A DNA stretch of 64,000 bases from Tannerella sp. (GTDB taxonomy: Bacteria; Bacteroidota; Bacteroidia; Bacteroidales; Tannerellaceae), in NCBI GenBank assembly GCA_031285565.1, contig JAITVY010000021.1, forward strand, positions 1 to 64,000. The letters are read 5' to 3'. The position numbers were made by a program, and so were the translations under genes. Of this stretch, positions 1 through 8,591 are shown in pieces (within the stretch, counting starts at the first letter, position 1; each line of letters opens with the position of its first letter). The notes under the pieces were generated by a model. It was not told where the DNA came from. It worked only from the letters and a program-made list of their open reading frames with translations, and searched no databases.

Positions 1-2370
1 GAAGGTTACCACCGAGTTGTTTCTACCGTTCAGGATCGTTGGATTAGCCGAGAAGTCCCGTTCATTCAGGTTGGCTTCCCATGCTCCGAATCCTCCGTAG
101 ACAGATACGCTGTCATAGTCGATAAGGTAAGTTCCATCTGTAACAGGTGAATATTCCCCTTTGGCCACCCATACATAGTCTCCCTGTGAAGCCAGTTCGA
201 GTGCTTCCTGTACAGTAAGAAAAGCATTCTGCCAGTTTGAACCATCATGAAGTCTGCCGCTTACGTTCTGATCGACAAAGTAACCGTTGTTTTTGGGTCT
301 TACCTGTAAGTCCATTATTATGGTGGTATCGCAGTAAATTTCGTTGACACCTGCCCCTCTTGTCACAGATAGATTGAGTGTAACTCTTTTTTCACCCGTA
401 CTATTCCATATAACACTGGGTGAGGCGGAAGTAGATGTTGCCGGATTTCCTCCCTGGAAAGTCCAGCTATAGTTTAAGCCTGTAATGGTTCTTCCCTTTG
501 TATCTACACTGAATAGTTGGGGTACTCCCATTTTAGGTGGTTTTGGAGCTTCCGGCTTCCGGCTTATAGAAGCATCAAAAGTAACATCATATACCCAACA
601 GGTATCAGTTGTCCAGTTATCTTCGTTGCTACCCTGTCCCTGATTCATTTTTAAGATATACCTACCTGCATCATATGCTTTTATCGAAACCATTGTGCTG
701 CCTTCTTTTATAGTACTGTCCGGCAAAATCCATTTATAGTATTCGGCATATCCTCCCATCAGGGTAACAGGTTTCTTGCTGGAAGCACAGCGCCAGGTTG
801 TATCCGGATCAAAACTGAAGCTTCCAAATGTGGAAATATAACCATAGGTATTATATGCATGATATATAGGATTCGTATTTGAAGCACACCCGGAATAGTA
901 ACCGAATGAAAAAGGGGATTCCGAATTAGATAATTTTACTAAGCCCTGATCTGCACGGTTTGGCAATGTGATCCGCATATATTCCCATCCGGTTATACCG
1001 GGAACAGCTCCTTTGCCATCTAAATGTGCTCCTGTCAGAGCCGAATTTGTTGCTGTCCCTGTTGAATTAAGTAATGGAACACTAACCGGTAATGTGGTTA
1101 CATTATCCGTATAACTAATATGGAAATTTGTATCACAATCTGCACGGTATACCAGCATCATAGCGTTATGCACTACACTTTTATCACCTAATTGGTAATA
1201 TGAAAATTCACTTTGCCCCAGACTATACAGACTGGGAACGATCCCTGCAGCCGGATGAATACCTTCAGCCGTTGAATGCAGACACGCAACCGGTTCGGAT
1301 GATCTGATAGTTACTGCGAATAAGGACGTTTTTTCGGTATTAATGTTTCCCATATTAAACTCTGTCATTTGGCCCGGATTTAAACCAGTTGCCAACGTTG
1401 TCCAGCCGCCTCCGTCATTATATTCTACAGTTGTATTCGGATACATGGCTGTCATATAAACACGGTCGGTAGATCTTGCTGAACCACTGGAATAGCCTTT
1501 TATAGCTACATATAGCGTACTCAGGTTTTCTGCAGGCACCATCTGGTCTCCCATCATATCATGATTGGTTACATCTTCTCCGGAAGTAACGGCAATCGGT
1601 TTATCAGATTTAATATGAGCTCCCCCTAATGTACTTAAACTTCCTGATATCGGAGCTGTAAGCGTGTTAGGATCTATTTGATAAACTTCTGCTAATTTAA
1701 AAACTTGTCCTTTGTGTAACGTTTTAGTATGTTCTATATTTGCAGCATACCTATTTCCGGTATAAGTACCTCCAACAGGTATTGCTGTTCCGCTAAATCC
1801 GCTATCAAAACAGTCGCGAGGCACTGTGAATTTTATTACCGTATTATTTTCTGTAGCAATGATATCGATCATATCTCTTGAATTCAGATATCCTCGTGAA
1901 CTACTATATCCATTTAAAAAGAACCCATCGCTACTTTGTGGTACATAGAAATCGGTTCCTAATGAATGTTGTCCTTTTAACGTAAAGATGTCTTTATTGG
2001 CTCCCGTATCAAAAAGATAATAGGCAATAATCTTTTGATCAGACGTTATTTGCACGCCACCATTATTGCCTGTTGTACCTGCAGTAGTCATTGGGTATGT
2101 TAAATGGGCCTGTATTTCTGCAGATGTTAATGTGATGTGCTTACCTTCATTTGCCAGAATTGTGAAAGTGATATCATGGCCGGTTTTAAAGAAATGAATA
2201 TTTACAGTTGCCGGAAAATTAGTCACATTTGAAAAAATAAATCCGGCATTGGCTTGATAGTTTTGTCCATTAGAATCGGTTGGGGGAGCAAACCAGAATT
2301 CCGTATCCTGCGCAAAAGAATTTATTACTATGCCGAATAGTAATACAAAAGGTAATAGAATTTTCTTCAT
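1..2370 (-). CDS. Large secreted IgGFc-binding-like / beta-helix surface protein (3' end outside window)
   Basis: The frame is open from an ATG at 2370 to the window edge (790 codons, no stop), so the C-terminus is missing. It begins with a clear type I signal peptide (MKKILLPFVLLFGIVINSFAQ), so the product is exported. Residues about 20-420 resemble the IgGFc-binding N-terminal domain seen in large Bacteroidetes surface proteins (opening DTEFWFAPP, alternating beta-strand pattern). A PKD/Ig-like stretch follows near 590-680. From about residue 690 the sequence (SNWQNAFLTVQEALELAS, then VYGGFGAWE) is typical of the start of a right-handed parallel beta-helix. Such proteins often end in a T9SS sorting domain, which cannot be checked here. 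Domain calls are from recognition, not a search. A role as adhesin or surface-binding protein is inferred. Confidence 0.8.
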   Translation of the reverse strand, partial: MKKILLPFVLLFGIVINSFAQDTEFWFAPPTDSNGQNYQANAGFIFSNVTNFPATVNIHFFKTGHDITFTILANEGKHITLTSAEIQAHLTYPMTTAGTTGNNGGVQITSDQKIIAYYLFDTGANKDIFTLKGQHSLGTDFYVPQSSDGFFLNGYSSSRGYLNSRDMIDIIATENNTVIKFTVPRDCFDSGFSGTAIPVGGTYTGNRYAANIEHTKTLHKGQVFKLAEVYQIDPNTLTAPISGSLSTLGGAHIKSDKPIAVTSGEDVTNHDMMGDQMVPAENLSTLYVAIKGYSSGSARSTDRVYMTAMYPNTTVEYNDGGGWTTLATGLNPGQMTEFNMGNINTEKTSLFAVTIRSSEPVACLHSTAEGIHPAAGIVPSLYSLGQSEFSYYQLGDKSVVHNAMMLVYRADCDTNFHISYTDNVTTLPVSVPLLNSTGTATNSALTGAHLDGKGAVPGITGWEYMRITLPNRADQGLVKLSNSESPFSFGYYSGCASNTNPIYHAYNTYGYISTFGSFSFDPDTTWRCASSKKPVTLMGGYAEYYKWILPDSTIKEGSTMVSIKAYDAGRYILKMNQGQGSNEDNWTTDTCWVYDVTFDASISRKPEAPKPPKMGVPQLFSVDTKGRTITGLNYSWTFQGGNPATSTSASPSVIWNSTGEKRVTLNLSVTRGAGVNEIYCDTTIIMDLQVRPKNNGYFVDQNVSGRLHDGSNWQNAFLTVQEALELASQGDYVWVAKGEYSPVTDGTYLIDYDSVSVYGGFGAWEANLNERDFSANPTILNGRNNSVVTF

Positions 2371-2588
2371 GTGTAGTAGTTGTATAGTTTTGATTTTTTT
2401 TAGTAATGCAAATCCCTCTCTCGAAATGAAAATTTTTCAAAAGTAAGATTTTTTTTTGATCCGGCAAAAAAAGGTTATAAAGTGTTTATATATGTGTGCT
2501 GTGAATAAGTACGTTTCTGTAAATTTGTCAAAATGAAATTTTAAGATTTTCTTTGATTTTAAGATATGGACTGAAATTTGTTTGATTA

Positions 2589-3869
2589 TTACATTTCGGA
2601 GATGGGTATTTTTCGTACCAACACTTTATCGATACGTGCTTTGTCCATATCAATAATTTCAAATTCGAAGTTTTTCCATATGAGTTTGTCGCCTGTTTTG
2701 GGAACGCGCTCCAGTTGTTCCAGAATCAGACCACTTAATGTATTATAATCATGTTCGGCATAAAGATCTTCCATGTCAAAGTACTCCAGAAAATTATAGA
2801 AAGAGAACTGACCGTCTACCAACCAGGTACCATCACTCCGTTCTTTGATTTCCATTTCTTCACCAACATCTAAAACTTGTCCGATTAATGCTTCCAGTAT
2901 GTCTTTTAATGTAACAATACCTTGGATTCCCCCGAATTCGTCTGTTACCAGACCATAGTTTACACGGGAAGTCTTAAATTGTTCCAAAGCATTATATACA
3001 CTCTGATTCTCGGGTACAAACTGAGCCGGACGAACAGCCTGTGATAATGTAAAGTCGGGAGAGTCAATCTGACCGAATAAATCTTTTAAATAAACGACAC
3101 CTACTATGTTATCAAATTTTTCGGATGCTACCGGATATACATTGAATAGATTCTCTTTTACTTTTTCACGGATCTGTTCAGGTGTTTCCTGGATATCCAT
3201 CCAAACTAATTCGCTTCGATGTGTCATGATAGAACCAACATCGCGGTCGCCTAATGAAAATACACGTTCCACAATATCCTGTTCAACTTCCTGAACTTCG
3301 CCTCCATCAAAACCTTCTTTTACAATGGCTTTTATTTCTTCTTCCGTAACTTTACTTTCTTCAACTTTGTCTAATCCCATTAAACGAATCATCAAAGCTG
3401 TGCTTTTTGTTAATAACCATACAAATGGTGATGCAACGGATGATATTACATTCATCGGTTTAGCTACTACGATAGCCACTTTTTCAGCAAATCCCATGCC
3501 TATGCGTTTAGGTACTAATTCGCCAAGTACTAAGGTCAGATAGGTAACTGTGACAACAATTACTATTTTAGAGGTGGTTAATGCATATGGTTGTAACCAT
3601 GAAACCTGAGATAGTACATCTGCAAGATCCTGCGCAAAAGCATCACCTGAAAATAACCCGGTCAGAATACCGATTAGAGTGATTCCGATTTGAATAGTAG
3701 AAAGGAATTTATCCGGATTATTAGCTAGTTCCAAAGCTTTCTGAGCTGATTTTTTCCCTTTACGAGCATCGATTTCCAGTCTGGCCTTGCGCGCTGAAAC
3801 CAATGCGATTTCCGACATAGAGAAAAGCCCATTTAATAAAATTAATCCAATAACGATCAAAATTTCCAT
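2589..3869 (-). CDS. Hemolysin-family (CorC/HlyC/TlyC-type) CNNM membrane protein
   Basis: A membrane protein of the DUF21-CBS-CorC_HlyC architecture. Residues 1-190 carry the DUF21 region with several hydrophobic helices (opening MEILIVIGLILLNGLFSMSE). A CBS pair covers about 200-320 (including FGGIQGIVTLKDILEALIG) and a CorC_HlyC C-terminal domain follows. Members act in divalent cation (Mg/Co) homeostasis; the hemolysin name is historical. The frame extends upstream to a GTG at 3914, but those 15 codons lie largely inside an inverted-repeat element, so the ATG at 3869, which puts the first membrane helix at the N-terminus, is preferred. Length (427 aa) is normal for the family. Confidence 0.88.
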   Translation of the reverse strand: MEILIVIGLILLNGLFSMSEIALVSARKARLEIDARKGKKSAQKALELANNPDKFLSTIQIGITLIGILTGLFSGDAFAQDLADVLSQVSWLQPYALTTSKIVIVVTVTYLTLVLGELVPKRIGMGFAEKVAIVVAKPMNVISSVASPFVWLLTKSTALMIRLMGLDKVEESKVTEEEIKAIVKEGFDGGEVQEVEQDIVERVFSLGDRDVGSIMTHRSELVWMDIQETPEQIREKVKENLFNVYPVASEKFDNIVGVVYLKDLFGQIDSPDFTLSQAVRPAQFVPENQSVYNALEQFKTSRVNYGLVTDEFGGIQGIVTLKDILEALIGQVLDVGEEMEIKERSDGTWLVDGQFSFYNFLEYFDMEDLYAEHDYNTLSGLILEQLERVPKTGDKLIWKNFEFEIIDMDKARIDKVLVRKIPISEM

Positions 3870-3892
3870 ACGGAAGTAAACCTTATTTATTA

Positions 3893-4077
3893 AGAAACTG
3901 TTTAAATTTTCCACAAGGGAATAATTAAATGAGGCTTTTCGCCATAAATTATACCCTTTTTTGTGAAATTACAATATCCATTTAGCTCATTTAGCCCGCT
4001 AAACTTGCAAAATGATATTGCAATTACCCTAAAAAATCATTATAATTTATTTAGCGAGCAAAATTTAAACAGATTCT
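3893..4077. repeat. MITE-like inverted-repeat element, about 185 bp
   Basis: The ends are an 18-base inverted repeat with one mismatch: AGAAACTGTTTAAATTTT at 3893-3910, and on the other strand AGAATCTGTTTAAATTTT reading inward from 4077. The interior is AT-rich, has no ORF, and contains smaller inverted repeats (TTGCAA twice near 4005-4025). The termini resemble those of the element at 32223-32480. It fills the divergent gap between the hemolysin-family gene and pheS and ends 24 bases upstream of the preferred hemolysin-family start. Mobility is inferred from structure only. Confidence 0.6.
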
Positions 4078-4109
4078 GAGACAAAGATAAGAAAATTCTT
4101 ATTTTTTTG

Positions 4110-4117
4110 TAATTTTG
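4110..4117 (+). promoter_or_regulatory. Candidate -7 box of pheS-nth
   Basis: TAATTTTG matches the Bacteroidetes -7 consensus TAnnTTTG and lies 25 bases before the pheS ATG, just outside the inverted-repeat element. I see no convincing -33 TTG at the expected spacing. Confidence 0.4.
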
Positions 4118-4142
4118 TTGGCTGAAATATAGAAAAACGAAG

Positions 4143-5162
4143 ATGATTACCAAGATCAATGAACTACTTGAAGAAGTAAAAAAACTAAGTGCTTCTACTA
4201 ATGAAGAGTTGGAAGCATTGCGTATTAAGTATTTAAGTAAAAAAGGAACTGTTAATTCTTTGATGAATGAGTTCCGGACGGTGTCTGCCGAACAAAAAAA
4301 GGAAGTCGGTAAATTATTGAATGAATTAAAAGAAACGGCTCAAAATAAAATTAATGAGATAAAAGAGCATTTTGAGAATGCGCAGACAAGTGACATTGAC
4401 ATTGATTTGACACGTACGGCGTATCCAATTCCATTGGGTACACGCCATCCGCTTTCTATTGTTAAGAAAGAAATATGTAATATATTTAACCGTTTAGGTT
4501 TTAGTATAGCTGAAGGACCTGAAATAGAGGATGACTGGCATGTGTTTTCTTCATTGAATTTTGCAGAAGATCATCCGGCGCGCGATATGCAGGATACATT
4601 CTTTATTCAGCATCATCCCGATATTGTACTTCGTACGCATACTTCGTCTGTACAAACACGTGTAATGGAAAAGCAACAACCTCCTATACGTATTATTTGT
4701 CCGGGACGTGTGTACCGTAATGAAGCTATTTCTTATCGTGCGCATTGTTTTTTCCATCAGGTAGAAGCTTTATATATTGATAAAGATGTATCATTTGCTG
4801 ATTTGAAGCAAGTGCTGCTTTACTTTGCACAGGAACTTTTCGGAACGGATACAAAAATCCGGTTGCGTCCATCTTATTTTCCATTTACGGAACCATCTGC
4901 CGAAATGGATATTTCGTGTAATCTGTGTGGAGGAAAAGGATGCCCGTTCTGTAAATATACAGGCTGGGTAGAAATATTAGGATGCGGAATGGTTGATCCG
5001 AATGTGCTTGATAATTGCGGGATTGACAGTAATGTTTATTCCGGATATGCATTGGGTATGGGAGTTGAACGCATTACAAACCTGAAATATCAGGTAAAGG
5101 ATTTACGCCAGTTTTCTGAAAACGATATTCGTTTCTTGCGTCAGTTTGAGTCTGCATATTAA
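4143..5162 (+). CDS. pheS: Phenylalanine--tRNA ligase alpha subunit
   Basis: Charges tRNA-Phe as the catalytic subunit of the alpha2beta2 enzyme in the cytoplasm. Residues 1-85 form the N-terminal coiled-coil arm. The class II synthetase core follows, with motif 2 (RIICPGRVYRNEAISYRAHC), a Cys cluster (CNLCGGKGCPFCKYTGW) and motif 3 (GYALGMGVERITNLKYQV). At 339 aa it is the usual length. The stop codon overlaps the ATG of the next gene by one base (TAATG), implying coupled translation with nth. pheT is not in the window, which is common in this phylum. Confidence 0.97.
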   Translation: MITKINELLEEVKKLSASTNEELEALRIKYLSKKGTVNSLMNEFRTVSAEQKKEVGKLLNELKETAQNKINEIKEHFENAQTSDIDIDLTRTAYPIPLGTRHPLSIVKKEICNIFNRLGFSIAEGPEIEDDWHVFSSLNFAEDHPARDMQDTFFIQHHPDIVLRTHTSSVQTRVMEKQQPPIRIICPGRVYRNEAISYRAHCFFHQVEALYIDKDVSFADLKQVLLYFAQELFGTDTKIRLRPSYFPFTEPSAEMDISCNLCGGKGCPFCKYTGWVEILGCGMVDPNVLDNCGIDSNVYSGYALGMGVERITNLKYQVKDLRQFSENDIRFLRQFESAY

Positions 5163-5812
5163 TGCGTAAAGAAGAAAGATATAAAGGAGTTCTCGGTTGG
5201 TTTGAGGAACATGTACCGATTGCCGAAACGGAATTGCATTATATGGATCCGTTTCAGTTATTGATTGCCGTTATTTTATCGGCGCAATGTACGGATAAAC
5301 GTGTCAATATGATAACTCCTGCTTTATTTGAGGCCTTTCCTACTGCTGAGGTGTTAGCTGTAAGTACTCCGGAGGCGGTTTATGAATATATCAAAAGTGT
5401 TTCTTATCCTAATAATAAAGCAAAGCATCTGGTCGGAATGGCCCGGAAATTGCTTGATGAATTTGGAGGCCAGGTTCCATCTGACGTTGATGAATTGCAA
5501 AAACTACCAGGTGTAGGTCGTAAAACTGCGAATGTGATTGTTTCTGTTGTATTTGACAAGCCGGCTATGGCGGTAGATACACATGTTTTTCGGGTTTCGA
5601 ACCGGATTGGTTTGACTAATAACAGCAAAACTCCTCTGGCTACAGAACGGGAACTTGTTAAAAATATTCCGGAGTCATTGATTTCAAAAGCTCATCATTG
5701 GTTGATTCTTCATGGTCGCTATATTTGTGTGGCTCGTAAACCGAAATGTATGGAATGTGGTTTGCAGCCCTGGTGTAAATATTTTTCACATATAACAAAG
5801 AAAGTCGGATAG
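5162..5812 (+). CDS. nth: Endonuclease III (DNA glycosylase/AP lyase)
   Basis: Removes oxidised pyrimidines and nicks AP sites in base excision repair. It shows the helix-hairpin-helix (LQKLPGVGRKTANVI, about 117-131) with the catalytic Lys, the catalytic Asp in VDTHVFRVSNRIGL, and the C-terminal four-cysteine [4Fe-4S] loop (C-x6-C-x2-C-x5-C, from CVARKPKCMECG to PWC). At 216 aa it is full length. Its ATG overlaps the pheS stop, so both are read from one transcript. Confidence 0.96.
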   Translation: MRKEERYKGVLGWFEEHVPIAETELHYMDPFQLLIAVILSAQCTDKRVNMITPALFEAFPTAEVLAVSTPEAVYEYIKSVSYPNNKAKHLVGMARKLLDEFGGQVPSDVDELQKLPGVGRKTANVIVSVVFDKPAMAVDTHVFRVSNRIGLTNNSKTPLATERELVKNIPESLISKAHHWLILHGRYICVARKPKCMECGLQPWCKYFSHITKKVG

Positions 5813-5852
5813 TCTTTTTATTATTGATTAGCGTTTTATCTCTTCCCGTATT

Positions 5853-6848
5853 TTATACTGTCTTATTTAATATTTTACCGCTTTTGCGTTTCTTTATAGT
5901 CTGATCTTCTTCTTTTGAAATAATCAGTAATGACTGATAAATTCCGTCTATAACCAAAGCCATTCGGGGTATGTCCAGTGTTTCCATGGTATCTGTTATA
6001 CGATGATAGTTTTTGTTCCGATAAAATGCTGTATTGGTAACCATCAAAGCATCATATCCGAAGTGCCAGTAGTTTAAATGATCAGAAAAATCGATTCCCT
6101 GCATTTCGGCTGGCGCTTTAATGTTTTTGACAGGTATTTCGGCTACCTGGTTAAATGCAGTAGAAAAACGATCGACAAATGGTCCGGATCCGAATCGTTT
6201 GGTTAACAATATGAAGTCTCCTTTTGAACCATATGCAACTTTCATTGGTTTCAGAGGATAACTTTGTGAGCCTTTTTCTTCGCTATAAAATCCGATCATC
6301 TCCAGGACCAGCATCCCGTAAACATCTTTTTGTTGATCGTACAGCGATTTTGCATGGATATAGCTACCCATACAGGAAGTTCTGAAAAAAGGGGGTTCTT
6401 CAAGTGAATAAGCAACCAATTCAATGGGACGATCCGGCGAACTACCTTTTAAAAGCCGTGCTAATTCCAGCAGTCCTGTGACTCCGCTTGCATTGTCATC
6501 AGCACCTTCCTGGTTGCCACATACATCGTAATGGGCACCTACAACAATAACCGGTTTATCGCTCATACCAAAACGACAAATGACGTTGAGATAGGTATTA
6601 CCATCAGCAGTAAAAGGTTGCAACCAGGCAGTATCGGCATATTGTCTGAAAACCGATAAAATGTACGTGGCAGTCTGATTTAATAAAGGTAAGTTTTGGT
6701 AATTGCGATATCCATTTGTTTTAGTAATCCGGGTTAAATGATCAATAATCAGTGCATGATCAGCTTTGGGTATATCATCTGATTTTACCTTTTCCGGTTT
6801 ATTACATGCAATGAGGATCGTACAAGTTAAAATTAAATATTTAAGCAT
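5853..6848 (-). CDS. M28-family zinc aminopeptidase, lipoprotein
   Basis: A secreted or periplasmic metallopeptidase of family M28. The N-terminus is a lipoprotein signal (MLKYLILTCTILIAC; lipobox LIAC), so it is probably anchored in a membrane. The two-zinc site is visible in order: His/Asp in VVGAHYDVCG, Asp in GADDNASGVTG, the Glu pair in SLEEPP, and the C-terminal His in GIDFSDHLNYWH. At 331 aa it is a single catalytic domain. It converges on nth with 40 bases between the stops and appears monocistronic. The substrate is probably peptides; glutaminyl cyclase-like activity is possible because that family shares the fold. Confidence 0.87.
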   Translation of the reverse strand: MLKYLILTCTILIACNKPEKVKSDDIPKADHALIIDHLTRITKTNGYRNYQNLPLLNQTATYILSVFRQYADTAWLQPFTADGNTYLNVICRFGMSDKPVIVVGAHYDVCGNQEGADDNASGVTGLLELARLLKGSSPDRPIELVAYSLEEPPFFRTSCMGSYIHAKSLYDQQKDVYGMLVLEMIGFYSEEKGSQSYPLKPMKVAYGSKGDFILLTKRFGSGPFVDRFSTAFNQVAEIPVKNIKAPAEMQGIDFSDHLNYWHFGYDALMVTNTAFYRNKNYHRITDTMETLDIPRMALVIDGIYQSLLIISKEEDQTIKKRKSGKILNKTV

Positions 6849-7008
6849 ACTTTGATAAAATTATTGGTTGTACAGCAAATCTATATTGTTTTATTGGAGC
6901 GATTGTACAACAATGGATGAACACCATTTATCAATAAGTAAACTGTTTAATTAACTTTGTCAGAAGAGATAAATATTTTATGTGGTTTTTATATGATATT
7001 AAATCATC

Positions 7009-7380
7009 TTATTTAATAAGCCAGAATCCACACCCAACAGCAAATAATCCGATTAAAACACTACTGCCAATATACAATAGGGCCATAAGGGTATTTCCGG
7101 ACTCAAAGAGTTTCATACTTTCAGCCGAAAAAGTGGAGAAAGTCGTAAATCCGCCACAAAATCCTGTAATAAAAAGAAATTTAAAATGTGAGTGAACAGT
7201 GGCGTGCGATTCACACCATCCAAGTAATAAACCTATAATGAAACAGCCGGCTATATTAACTATAAATGTTCCAAGAGGAAAACTTATATGAAACAGTTTA
7301 TTACTTAGTACAGTTGTCAGATAACGTAATATACTTCCTAAACCGCCTCCTAATCCTACTAATAAAATTGCTTTCAGCAT
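7009..7380 (-). CDS. crcB: Fluoride ion channel CrcB/Fluc
   Basis: A small four-helix membrane protein that forms dual-topology dimers and exports fluoride. Signatures are GGGLGSILRYLTT near the N-terminus, GTFIVNIAGCFIIGLLLG, and the Phe/Thr-rich track GFCGGFTTFSTFSAE. At 123 aa it is the normal length. It follows the AraC-type gene by 34 bases on the same strand and may be co-transcribed. I found no fluoride riboswitch in the short gap upstream. Confidence 0.94.
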   Translation of the reverse strand: MLKAILLVGLGGGLGSILRYLTTVLSNKLFHISFPLGTFIVNIAGCFIIGLLLGWCESHATVHSHFKFLFITGFCGGFTTFSTFSAESMKLFESGNTLMALLYIGSSVLIGLFAVGCGFWLIK

Positions 7381-7414
7381 CTTGTTGAAATTAGATTATA
7401 TCCTATGACTTATG

Positions 7415-8290
7415 TTATAATTGCTCGCGAAATTGGGAAGGGGTAATCCCCACTTTTTTCTTAAAGAAAGTAGAAAACTGCCCGGAATTTTCGAAATGCA
7501 ACTGGTAAGCTACTTCCGAAATTGTCATGGTAGTATCTGTTAAGAGTTCCTTTGCCTGTAATAACTTTTGCTGCAACTGATATTGGGCGGGGGATACACC
7601 TGTATATTCTTTAAACATACGCCGGAACCATGAATAGCCCAGTCCTAATTTGGAAGCAATTTCTTCTTGTAACAGTACTCCATCAATATTATCCTTGATG
7701 AGCTGACGGGCTTCGATAATCTTTTCTTCCATATAGGAATCTTTAAACTGGATGTTCTTCCGTTTATAATAAATCGAACCCAAGATGTGTAATACCATAC
7801 TTGAAATCATTTGCTGATATCCGGTTTTCTCTTTTTTGGCTAAATCCAGAATATCTTCGTAAAGCCGGATAATTGTTGTGCTGTGACCGATATTGAAAAG
7901 CGGTTCTCTTTTGGTAAAGAAATGGTTTTCGACCCGTTTATCAATATGGGGACCACGAAAGCCTACCCAGTGCTCATCCCATCCGGTATCGGTATTCGGA
8001 TAATAACTATGCCATTCTCCGGGAAAAAGAAGAATGATGGTACCTTCGCCTACCGGTTGTTTTTTTATGGAAGCCGATTCAAAATAACCGGATCCTTTTG
8101 TTATGTAAATCAGTTGATATTCATTTAATGTACGACGGTTAGGAGGCGAGAAATTATATTTTTCCGGGTGTTGCGATAAAGGGTAGGGACTTTGGGGAGG
8201 AATAAACTGATATCCAATGGTGGTTACCACAATACCCCAATCTTCGTCAATAGTATTTATACTTAGATAACGTAGCTGTTCGTTCTCCAT
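7415..8290 (-). CDS. AraC-family transcriptional regulator
   Basis: A cytoplasmic DNA-binding regulator of 291 aa. The N-terminal half is cupin-like and carries the AraC arm pattern (GEGTIILLFPGEWHSYYPN), which suggests sensing of a sugar or small molecule. The C-terminal third has two helix-turn-helix motifs (IASKLGLGYSWFRRMFKEYT and ISEVAYQLHFENSGQFSTFF). No sugar operon adjoins it; crcB lies downstream and an IS982-type remnant upstream. Its target is unknown. It is the AraC gene on the rhamnose side of the window but is 15 kb away from rhaB. Confidence 0.92.
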   Translation of the reverse strand: MENEQLRYLSINTIDEDWGIVVTTIGYQFIPPQSPYPLSQHPEKYNFSPPNRRTLNEYQLIYITKGSGYFESASIKKQPVGEGTIILLFPGEWHSYYPNTDTGWDEHWVGFRGPHIDKRVENHFFTKREPLFNIGHSTTIIRLYEDILDLAKKEKTGYQQMISSMVLHILGSIYYKRKNIQFKDSYMEEKIIEARQLIKDNIDGVLLQEEIASKLGLGYSWFRRMFKEYTGVSPAQYQLQQKLLQAKELLTDTTMTISEVAYQLHFENSGQFSTFFKKKVGITPSQFREQL

Positions 8291-8411
8291 CCTTCTTAAT
8301 AAATTAGTTATTTATACTAACCTGTAGCCTGTAGTGCATTAATATAACATGAACAACTTCAGTGCAAATTACGGAAAAATATTGGATACTTAAAAACAAA
8401 TATAGAAAGGA

Positions 8412-8585
8412 ATGAATTTTCCGAATCAAAAGCGTAAGGCCAAGTTTTCGGATATTGAATTGATTGCAATCGACTTAATATCTGAACACATGGGGATTGA
8501 TTCAGCGTATCAATTGTTTACAGCATTACCCGATTCTCTCTATAATAGAATTGAGAGGAGTGTTTACTCAAAGAATATGCATTGA
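8412..8585 (+). pseudogene. Remnant of an IS982-family transposase (N-terminal fragment)
   Basis: A 57-codon frame (ATG 8412, TGA 8583-8585) reads like the N-terminal helical region of IS982-family transposases: KFSDIELIAIDLISEHMGI, then YQLFTALPDSLYNRIERSVY. A complete transposase is close to 300 aa, and the DDE catalytic part is absent. An in-frame TAG lies just upstream (8403-8405). The fragment sits tail to tail with the S41 peptidase gene and I see no terminal inverted repeats, so this is a decayed insertion scar. The family assignment is from memory of the conserved segment. Confidence 0.7.
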
Positions 8586-8591
8586 GACTTA

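Noticed and set aside
2589-3869. Calling the CorC/HlyC-type protein a hemolysin toxin
   Set aside because: Its DUF21-CBS-CorC domains indicate ion homeostasis; the toxin name is inherited annotation.
3869-3914. Longer GTG start for the hemolysin-family protein
   Set aside because: The extra codons fall largely in the inverted-repeat element, and the ATG at 3869 places the first helix as in relatives.
7381-7414. Fluoride riboswitch upstream of crcB
   Set aside because: The gap is only 34 bases and lacks the conserved GATGG and GCCCCC-type core.
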